Source of the DNA: Chrysaora quinquecirrha
Lineage: Eukaryota > Cnidaria > Scyphozoa > Semaeostomeae > Pelagiidae
Reading direction: 5' to 3'
Assembly: GCA_014526335.1 (NCBI GenBank)
Contig: JACTAT010000057.1
Coordinates: 508,684-572,683 of the forward strand
Length of the DNA: 64,000 bases
Positions within the stretch are counted from its first letter, which is position 1, and each line of letters opens with the position of its first letter. The notes under the pieces are model-generated. The model had not been told where the DNA came from. It ran no database searches and saw nothing but the letters and a program-made list of their open reading frames with translations. Of the stretch, positions 56,301-64,000 are shown one piece after another. The position numbers were made by a program, and so were the translations under genes.

Positions 56301-59077
56301 ATGGTTAATTGTACCACTTGCAAAAAGGCTTTCAAGAGTAGGATTGGCAAAGGCAAGAATACGCGATGCGAAAGGTTTGAGATTTTGTTTTTTCCAATTT
56401 TAAGATATCTAGAGTAACAAGCGATAATGGAGAAAACAGGCGAAACATTATAGGTTACGGTTCTCGAAGAGTCACATAGCTGAGGGCTTTTTGAGAAATG
56501 AATTATTAGGAAGAAATTTGGTCCACATTTGAATCATCGAAACCAATTGTGAAAAAGTTTAGTTTGCTATCTTGAAAAAGTTTTCTTTGCTACCAAGTAC
56601 AGTATACAAACATTTACCAATAATAGTTATATAAATAGTTATATTATAAGGTTTCTTTATGGTTATATTATCATTAAGTAAAGTAAAGGAGAAACGACAA
56701 GGTTACAAGGCCTAAAAAAACCTTAACGCTTTATGCATGGCTAAATTCATAACGAAAGTTTTAGTTAAGCGAGCGAGACTGCTAGTCATGTTTCTGTCGA
56801 AATCTCGAACTCGATTTGCATAAGCCTATTTTATGTATTCAACTTTTTTTCGTTTTACTAGTTAAATTCAATGGTTAACGTGGTAAGGAAAATAGGTAAA
56901 GGCGCAAGTTGTTTTGTAAACCTTCTTCAGTCGTATGGAATTAAGTTGGTTATACTCGGTCGACTAATTTATGGACGGAAAACTGCGCTGCAATTATGAT
57001 GGGAAACAAGATGAATCGGATTCTTGACTGTTGTAAAGAACTTCAGAATCATTCAAAATTTCCCAAAACGTGTCAGAAACGAAGTCGTGTAGGTTAATTT
57101 TTACCGTAGAGTTGGAAAGTGGCGTATTTAATCAAAATTTAGTTGTTTCTACTCTATCAATCTCGTGTAGCCATATGGAAGGCTTATCCAATTACGTGAC
57201 ATTACGGAATGAGATTGCGACAGAGCCATTTGAAAGGGTCGTTTAGGGGGTGTTTCGGTTGGTTGTTTCCATGTTCCCTTGAGAATGTTTTCATGTTCCC
57301 TTGAGAAAATCCGCTTGTTCCCTGGAGTTCTGTAGTATTATTTTTCAGATTGATAAACGAGCGAATTGATAGAGAGGATTTTACCCCGCCCCTGTTTCCC
57401 GAGGTTTAGGGGCGCTGGAAGCAGAAGGGTAGCGGGGATGGCTGGCCCACTTGCCCTCGTAAAAATTGCCAAATTATTTTATTTTTCTATTGTGTTGCCC
57501 CAAATTTGTAGCTTCTGCACCCGCTGCCCTGCGTTGCTTTTGGCGCCCCTGCCGAGGCTCCCTTGTTCCCTGGATACATGTCGCGCATTCTCATGTTCCT
57601 TGATACCCTAAACGACCCTCATTAGACCATGATGCAAGCGATTAAAGTTTGAACATCGAATTTATTGAAAATTAATAATTCCGTGATTGAACCAAATGCA
57701 TCTTGGTCAAATGCCCCCACAGCCATATTTTCTGTAATCACCCATTATCTCTCGTTTGTCACCTTAGATGCGCTGAACTTTGGAGAGAGTTGCAGCTTCG
57801 CGAAGATGACGAGGGCAGAAAAGAACGTAACAGAGAAATGGATCTGGTTGAAAGAGAACTTGAAATTAAAAATAGACAATTAGAAATGGAACGACAAAAA
57901 GTTACAATCAAGGAAACACTACCAAATGGTAGCATGGTGGAATTAACTTGTTTTTACGATGATAAGATGCAAGAGAAAGTTCGCAGTTTACTCAAAGGTA
58001 AGTTGAAAAGAGGAGTTCCAAGCAAGTAGCGTACTAGCATTTTGCATTCTTGTATGGTAACGCAGCTTTGTGTGATGGACAGCGCAATGTGTAACCCAAG
58101 ATTGATACTCTAGCGAGTCTTCTTCGTACCCCCAGACTGATATTGATACTCGGACAGGCAGCAGGGTACTCATTTACCTATACCACGGAGGTACGGATAG
58201 CTTGGTTGCTTACTGCTTCTAGATTGTGATCCCGATGACCGGGGGTTCGAACGCACGCAGAGCCAACTTAACAACTATAAGATAAGTAACAGATCAGTAA
58301 TAGCTTATCACTTGGTCATACTGCCTCTATTTGCTTCTTTGTAAAACTGCATCAATGCGAGACGTTTTGTTAAGACAAAAAGAGTTCGCCACCTCACCTA
58401 GTCCCTCCAGTTTAATCGGTTGGCCATCGTGGGTAACAACTTCTTGTGTCCTTGAAACTATATTCTAGTATGCAAAGAGAGCAAGAGACGATTTCTGCAG
58501 CTCTCTATCGCTAAATTCTTTTTCTTAAGGCCCTGGTAACACGATCAAACATTAATGGTCAAACATTAGAAATTTGCTGCTCAAGGAAACTGTTCGACCG
58601 TTTGGCCATATCGCAGAACAATGCTTTTCAATCACTTCTTGCTTCCTTCAAGCAATAAATGTTTATTAACTATTTCAAAAACATTGCGAAACAAATGTAG
58701 CTTATTTTTGCTTGTCATGCGCTACGTGACGTAACCAAACAGTCAAACATTCCATGTAAAGCAAACCTCAGGCGTAGGCCTGATGGCTTAAAAAAAGTTA
58801 TGCCGAATAAAAAAATTCATTCTGTTATTGTTTAGGGGCTCACCTTGCCTTACCCTCATCCGCAACAACAGAAGAAAAACCTCAAAAGACAGAAAAATAC
58901 GAAAAGACTTCTCATATAGGAGCAGATCTTCAACAATCGATAAAGATGAACTCAGTACTTACAGAAAGGTTCATTTTGAACCAGAGACAAACAGCTCTCC
59001 AAGCTTCAAGAGCTTCAGTGCCACAGAAACAAAGGATTTGTCAGAATGTAGAAAACCAAGAAAACTACCGTCAGTAG
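56301..59077 (+). CDS. Unrecognised small zinc-ribbon/coiled-coil protein, 3 exons
   Basis: Exons 56301-56374, 57768-57997 and 58836-59077 join in phase to 181 aa. Residues 1-26 hold two CxxC pairs (C4, C7, C23, C26: MVNCTTC, then CERC), a possible zinc ribbon. The CERC codons span the first splice junction, which supports it. Residues about 30-75 are a charged helix (NREMDLVERELEIKNRQLEM), probably a coiled coil, followed by TLPNGSMVELTCFYDDKMQE. The third exon is uncertain. The phase-correct join reads GAHLALPSSATTEEKP and stops at 59075-59077, while a second open frame of the same exon runs to 59158. I do not recognise the family. Neighbours ZCCHC4 and MAEA say nothing clear about function. 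Confidence 0.6.
57236..57618. mobile_element. MITE family D with GGGTCGTTTAGGG ends
   Basis: GGGTCGTTTAGGG at 57236-57248 and its exact reverse complement at 57606-57618. The ends hold repeated TTCCATGTTCCCTTGAGAA-like units in both halves. It lies in intron 1 of the small plus-strand gene. Confidence 0.75.
58060..58290 (-). repeat. SINE-like repeat, GTAAATGAGTACCC family
   Basis: The minus strand carries GGTAAATGAGTACCC and TATCAGTCTGGGGG, both shared with 63880-63940. Next to it is a tRNA-like segment with the B-box-like GGGGGTTCGAACGC on plus. It is in intron 2 of the small plus-strand gene. Confidence 0.55.
58530..58780. repeat. AAGGCCCTGG / AAACATT dispersed repeat
   Basis: TTAAGGCCCTGGTAACACGA, then TCAAACATTAATGGTCAAAC. 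Same family as 28500-28870 and 60600-61095. Confidence 0.5.
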
Positions 59078-59160
59078 AAGGACTAAGAAGTCGACTGATA
59101 AGCAGACATAAGCTTGAAGATGAAGGATCCTCGTTTGGAAGTGGAGGCTCTGTAGACTGA

Positions 59161-59790
59161 AGCCAATATGACAGAAGCACGCTCCAAAGTGAAGTAAAGA
59201 GCTGCGGTATTTACAGTCAAAAACTCGTCATCCCGTTAATGCCGAATCTCTACTAAGCAAAATGTTTAGCGCGAAAGGAAAGTTTTCGTCACAGCACATG
59301 CACAGTTTTCCAGTATTCCATTTTATGTGACGAGTAAGAGAAATAATCTACTTTTCGTCGTGAAAGTTCAGCCACTGGAATAAAAAAACATGATCCGCCA
59401 GTCACTTCAGCCCCTCTCAAAATCATCTAATAAACCGCCATACGCAGGGGTTTACAGAGTCATTTTTGGAGCAATTGCTCGTCATGCAGTGTCAATTGAA
59501 AGCTGTCTGCTTACATATTAAAGAGCAATGCGGTTTCAAAAGTAGGACATTGCAAGAAAAAGAAATTTTTATAATCTTTACAAGCGTAATTCAACTAAAC
59601 TAGCGACTTGAAGGCGACTCAGCGTTTCAAAAAATTTGCTAACATAAACATTATCTTTAACTATTTTTCATGGAAGTTTGAAATTTAAACAGATTTATTC
59701 AACCTCGTCCCTTTCCCGAATGCGTTTCCTCGAATTCTCAACCGACAACCAGCCACTGGTCTTTAAAAAAAGATTTCCTTAAAAAGTCTA
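59161..59790. other. No gene recognised
   Basis: Spacer after the small plus-strand gene; no exon, RNA gene or clear repeat is seen. Confidence 0.35.
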
Positions 59791-59791
59791 T

Positions 59792-60292
59792 TTTAAGCCT
59801 GGTTTTCATATAGCCAAAAGTGGCTGTGCCAGTGCCGAGACACGGCTGTAAATTTGCCGAGAAAGTGTTGCGACGCTTCGTTTCCATATACCAATACGTG
59901 GCATGGCCACTGCTGAGACATGGCTGTACCAGTGCTGAGAAAGTGTTGCGACGCTTCGTTTCCATATAACAATACGTGGCATCGCCACTGCTGAGAAACA
60001 GGCTATACCAGTGCTGAGACAGTGGTTGCTATAAAATGGAGTCATATACCCTCCCATTTGATTGGCTTGCTACAGTCATGTGCTCAATGAGAACAAAGGC
60101 AAGTGCCACAGACACATCGCCGACGGCGGATTCAACCAAATTCAATTTTTATGTTGGCACTACCGCGGTAGAGCAACTGTCCAGCCACGGTAGAGCCACG
60201 GTAAGGAAGTGTTTCTATAAAAACTAAAAACGTCACAGCACTCTCCCAGCACTGGCACAGCCACTTTTGTCTATATGGAAACAAGGCTTTAG
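59792..60292. mobile_element. MITE family B, full copy with inverted ends
   Basis: Left TAAGCCTGGTTTTCATATAG, then CCAAAAGTGGCTGTGCCAGTG; right CACTGGCACAGCCACTTTTG, then TCTATATGGAAACAAGGCTT. Inside are three tandem 60-70 bp pieces around GTGTTGCGACGCTTCGTTTC. Partner copy at 44040-44452. Confidence 0.75.
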
Positions 60293-60599
60293 AGGTCAGT
60301 GCAACCAACCGAATAATAACAAGAAAGTTTTTACTACGTGCCATGTAGAGTCTTACTAACCCTTGGGAGGAGGTTGCAATCTATCTGTCGTAGATCATAG
60401 AGCAAGTATTTTAACTATTTTCAGAGTTTCGTATAATACTAAAAGTCACATATTTCTAAGTAAATTAATTAGCAAAACTCATTGTTACCAAGTTCTTTCT
60501 GAGTTTTATGAAATTAGATTTCTGTCTAACAGCATAATAAAAGGAAACACGTTAAAAGGTGTTCGAAAAAATCAACAATTGATAAAGGCAATTCTAAAA

Positions 60600-61095
60600 T
60601 TTTTAATACACAAGAACAACCATTGTTTGTCAAACACTAGAAATTAAGCAACGCTTAAGCGTTTGCCTAGGTCACAAACATTTGTCGACAAGCATCTTTT
60701 TGTTGCGTGATTTTTTCGAAAAAGCTCAGTTTGCTTGAGGCAAGTGAAAAATGTTTCTTTTACGAGCAATGTTTTAGTTGCCAAAAGGTAAAACATTTTG
60801 CTAGACAAGCAAACTTTAAATGACTGACAAACAATGTTTGATCGTTTGCCAGGATGTTAGACTCTAGCCAAACTATCAAAAATTCTTTGCCTTGCCAACA
60901 AAATGTTTGACCGTTTGACCAATTTGCTCGTCAAAAAGTTTTTGCTTGTCACTAGCAGAAGGTTTCAGAAGCAATTTAAAACAATAATGTTTGTCGGCGT
61001 AGTGTTTTATGCGTGATGAAACAGGAAAACATTGCTTATACCACAAAATCTCAAATGTTTGACCAACAATGTTTGATCGTTTAGACAGGGCCTTA
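60600..61095. mobile_element. AACAATGTTTGATCG family MITE, best copy
   Basis: Contains ACAACCATTGTTTGTCAAAC at the left, two AACAATGTTTGATCGTTT units, and GACAGGGCCTTA at the right. Related pieces at 28.5, 30.2 and 58.5 kb. Confidence 0.55.
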
Positions 61096-61381
61096 GCAAA
61101 TAAATAACTATGCAAAATCACAGCAAAGTAGTTCAACTTGTTTTCAAATTATTTTAAATATTCAGTAAAACGAACGTAGATTAAATTGCCTCAAATATTC
61201 TTTTTTCAAAGAAGTATTTTAATACTTTTCTGCAAAATTTGCAAAAATTTAAAATAGCAATAGAAATAGTTTCAGTAGAAACATTGAAAACATCTTCCAT
61301 CCTAACAAAGGTAAATCAAATTATGCAAATCATCTCACCAAGCGCTTGTCACGTGATTTTAAATCTCCAATCAAATGCCAA

Positions 61382-63456
61382 TCACATAACATAAACTCTT
61401 TGCGCATCTTCAAGTCGAAATTTCTCTTTCGTCCTTGGGCACTGGATGGCGTCATCATCACTGAGTAGGGCCATAGCTTGCAAAGCCTAGGAAAATAAAC
61501 TAGACTTTGATATATCCTATTCACGTTAGCGAATCTATACACTACTGTCGTTGCTACCCACGATGACAAACCAATTAAACTGGAGGGTATAGGTGAGGTG
61601 GCGAACTATTTGTCTTAACAAAACGCTTACACGCTTTTTTTTATAAGGAACCTACCTCAAGGCCTAGTTCTTGAAGTTCCTTATTTTTGGGCCTCTTTTG
61701 AGGCAATTGTAGTTCCAAAAGTTCCTTAATAGTTCCTTAACTTTAACTGCACATTCAGTGGTCTTAACAATAAAAGAGAGACATTTGCATTTGAGCAAAG
61801 CTCGAGACTACTCAAAGAAACATTGGATACATGCTAAACGTACAATTTATGTGATTTTCGACTGCAAATGAATGGAACTGGCTTTCTAATTCTTGATTAT
61901 TTGCAGTAATAAAAGTATTCAACATTCAAAAGTTCCTTAATGATTTTCTCTTTAGTAGTATAAGTTCTTTAAATTTTCGGGCCTTCTACATGTAGGTTCC
62001 TTATAAAGTGGTTCCTTAGAAAAAAAAGCGTGTAGTTTTTGTGCAGTTCTATCAAGAAGCAAATAGAGGCGATATGACCAAGTGATAATCACTACTGAAG
62101 TGGATACGTACTACTGTGGTGGTTTTTATCGGCTATCTGGCATATAGTACAAATGGGTCTATAGTCTTTGAGTTGTACAAAACTTCAAAATTGCGATGAA
62201 CAGCGGAATCATTCTCGGGCTTACGCAAATGGGTCTATCCGATATGAAAATCAAATGCAACGAAAATCCGGTATAATGTAAACATTTGCCGTGAACGATA
62301 TGGAATAATGCAAGGCACGGCGCTCCAATAGCAAATAAGTATAGTTTAAACAGGGTTTTATCTAAACGAGTTTCAGGAAGGTGTTGTGGCATTCTGCTCA
62401 AATCCAGCTTGCTTGTGGTGTCCCCCTAGACTCACTACATAGGTCCCACAACTTCGCTCGATGTTGTTGTTGTTGTTTTCTACAATCGCTCAGTGTGGAG
62501 CTGACATGTTTTGTTATGTTTTGCTCTGTTGGAGTGACAAATCAAAATAAGGGGAGCGTAAACTAGAGACTCGTGTCGTGAGTCTAGTTTTTCCCTGCGT
62601 CCTTGTCGCGACTTTCTTCGTGAATCAAAAAATCTCTAACAGCTGAGCGAGGGTTGGGGTTTCAGCCGCAGCCACGGTGGTTTCAATGTCAGGGTCTTGT
62701 CAGTCTATCTGCACCTGAGATCCTAGCGACTGGCACTAAATACACCTTTGCCTAGCGACTGGCGCAACCTTAGCCTGCGTGCAGCCTCAAACTTTCCTAG
62801 CGTCAACTTGAGGTTAGGAAAGTTTTGAGGCTGCACACAGGTTATTTAGCCTTCAAAGAGCGAAAACCTCTTTGGCCATAAATAAAGCTTTTTCTTGACA
62901 CTCTGCAGAGTATAGATAAAGATACAGGTCAAAACAATTGACTCATGATTTCATACCCAGATGCGGATCAAAATGCACCAGCCAGAAAAATGAAGCTGGA
63001 TTGGTATTGTGTTTTGAGCACCAATCAGATCACGAGCGGGCAGGGGGAAAACCAATAGAAATCATTTGACGAGTCCAAGTGGGGAAATGTTTGGGGGAAA
63101 TGTTTGTTAGGAATATGACTTTGCTTATCCCTATTCTGTTCGATGATGAATTTGCAGAAGTGTAAGTATAACATTGTCTGTGCTCTTATCTGGATATGGA
63201 TGCACGAGCCTTTAAACGGAGAGAGGAATGAATTACTTGCATATGTAATTATAAACATTAACTTACATTATCTCCATAAACAAATCCATTTGGTAACATC
63301 ATTGGTGGGTTGTGTTCATTCATAGCCTCTCCTGTCAAATTGCAGATCAGCCTCGATTGTGCACAGTGAGCAAACGGCAAATGCTTAGCAAGATCATTGA
63401 ACAATCTATTGCAAACTGAGCAATCCGTACTCTTCTCATCGTCGTGGTAACAATGA
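61382..63456 (-). CDS. MAEA: MAEA orthologue, last two exons (C-terminal RING region)
   Basis: Exons 63456-63267 and 61486-61382 on minus. The first reads [40 protein letters not shown] and [18 protein letters not shown]. The second reads [32 protein letters not shown] and stop at 61384-61382. This is the C-terminal RING-like domain of MAEA (yeast Fyv10/Gid9), a subunit of the CTLH/GID E3 ubiquitin ligase. It pairs with RMND5 and contributes to E2-dependent ubiquitination. The cysteine pattern (CSVC, AHC, C near LICN, CP) and the PPMMLPNG motif match. The N-terminal exons (coiled coil, LisH, CTLH, CRA) lie beyond the right edge of the window. The final exon is diverged in its first third. Confidence 0.9.
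61629..62035. mobile_element. MITE family E relative (TTCCTTATAA ends)
   Basis: Ends CACGCTTTTTTTTATAAGGA and TTCCTTAGAAAAAAAAGCGTG form inverted repeats. The interior repeats AAAAGTTCCTTAA. Same layout as the 44.6 and 46.2 kb copies but diverged (TTCCTTAA in place of TTTCTTAA). In the MAEA intron. Confidence 0.65.
62640..62860 (+). repeat. Fragment of the CAGCCACGGT SINE family beside a small inverted repeat
   Basis: GCAGCCACGGTGGTTTCAAT, then GAGATCCTAGCGACTGGCAC, matches the 29-kb copy. Right of it, GTGTGCAGCCTCAA-like and TTGAGGCTGCACAC-like segments (62780-62840) face each other. Confidence 0.5.
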
Positions 63457-63754
63457 CTAAGAAAATAGTCAAGGAACCTTGGTTATAGGCTGTAATTAAT
63501 CGTTAATTCGTCTTATTTACTCATGGGTACAAGAAAGTCCAAATCACTGGTTGGGCTGACAGAGCTTAAAACATACCACAGGGAAACCAAAGGAAAATAA
63601 CGTCGGGCATTCAAATATTCGAAACTTTGACTATTGGACGTGCGACGCGTCACTGCCCTGGATCGCCCTCTTAGGCCTATTCTCATTCATAAAGAACAAT
63701 AAATTGGCCCAGGACTAGTTTCTTAAAATTATCATGTTTTGAGCACTGAAAAGT

Positions 63755-64000
63755 TTTCAAGAGTTTGTGGCCGAGTAGTCAAAGCGTTCGGCTCACGATC
63801 GCAAGGTCGTGAGTTCGAATCTCGTCAGCACTTCTTTCCACAAGCCTACAGTCAACTCAGCTGTCCATCCTTCCGAGGTCGGTAAATGAGTACCCAGGGT
63901 ATTCGTTCTAGAATATCAGTCTGGGGGCACAAGATGCAAGTCCACATCAGCTGTATAGCTGCCAGAATCCCTGACCTGCATTAACAAATAAAGATTGCTT
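63755..64000 (+). repeat. tRNA-derived SINE, cut by the window edge
   Basis: The head has A-box GTGGCCGAGTAGTC and B-box GAGTTCGAATC, with an anticodon-stem-like TCACGATCGCAAGGTCGTGA between. The body shares GGTAAATGAGTACCC and TATCAGTCTGGGGG with the copy at 58060-58290. It looks like a tRNA gene at first sight, but the body and the second copy show a SINE. Confidence 0.7.

Noticed and set aside
63770..63840. tRNA gene candidate with A and B boxes
   Set aside because: A SINE body follows it, and related body sequence occurs at 58.1-58.3 kb, so it is a SINE head and not a free tRNA gene.

Overview
This is a metazoan nuclear scaffold, not a microbial one. It has spliced genes with GT-AG introns, tRNA-derived SINEs, LINE tails, MITEs, a Tc1 transposon, a DIRS/Ngaro-type retroelement, BEL/Pao and piggyBac fossils, and a 500-base run of N (22321-22820). 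The repeat mix and host proteins suggest an anthozoan cnidarian, probably a stony coral. That assignment is inference.

1-14.7 kb is a transposon graveyard. It holds a decayed BEL/Pao gag-protease-pol, an L2/CR1 LINE tail, a TTAA-flanked MITE, a possible Rep-like HUH fragment, a piggyBac fossil, a nearly intact Tc1 transposase, a LINE 3' half, a THAP-DDE transposase fossil and an unfamiliar transposase-like protein.

14.9-22.3 kb looks like a decayed or partly assembled Helentron (animal Helitron). A spliced RPA-like ssDNA-binding protein is on +. Facing it on - is a PIF1-type helicase C-terminus fused to an endonuclease/exonuclease/phosphatase domain. The helicase ORF runs into the gap, where a Rep domain would be expected.

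23.5-28.3 kb is one 4.8-kb exon encoding about 1,600 residues of a disordered, probably nuclear protein that I do not recognise.

29.9-43.5 kb (-) is the TTC1 orthologue, 8 exons and 249 aa. Its large second intron carries a 58-bp minisatellite, a LINE tail and a DIRS/Ngaro-type element (gag, RT-RNase H, tyrosine recombinase).

45.4-55.1 kb (-) is the ZCCHC4 orthologue (rRNA m6A methyltransferase), 12 exons and 480 aa. 56.3-59.1 kb (+) is a small unrecognised zinc-ribbon/coiled-coil gene. 61.4-63.5 kb (-) holds the last two exons of MAEA, a subunit of the CTLH/GID E3 ligase. Exon chains were built by hand from splice sites, phases and family similarity. TTC1 and ZCCHC4 both close in frame. Introns and spacers are full of MITEs, SINEs and satellites, many in paired or inverted copies.
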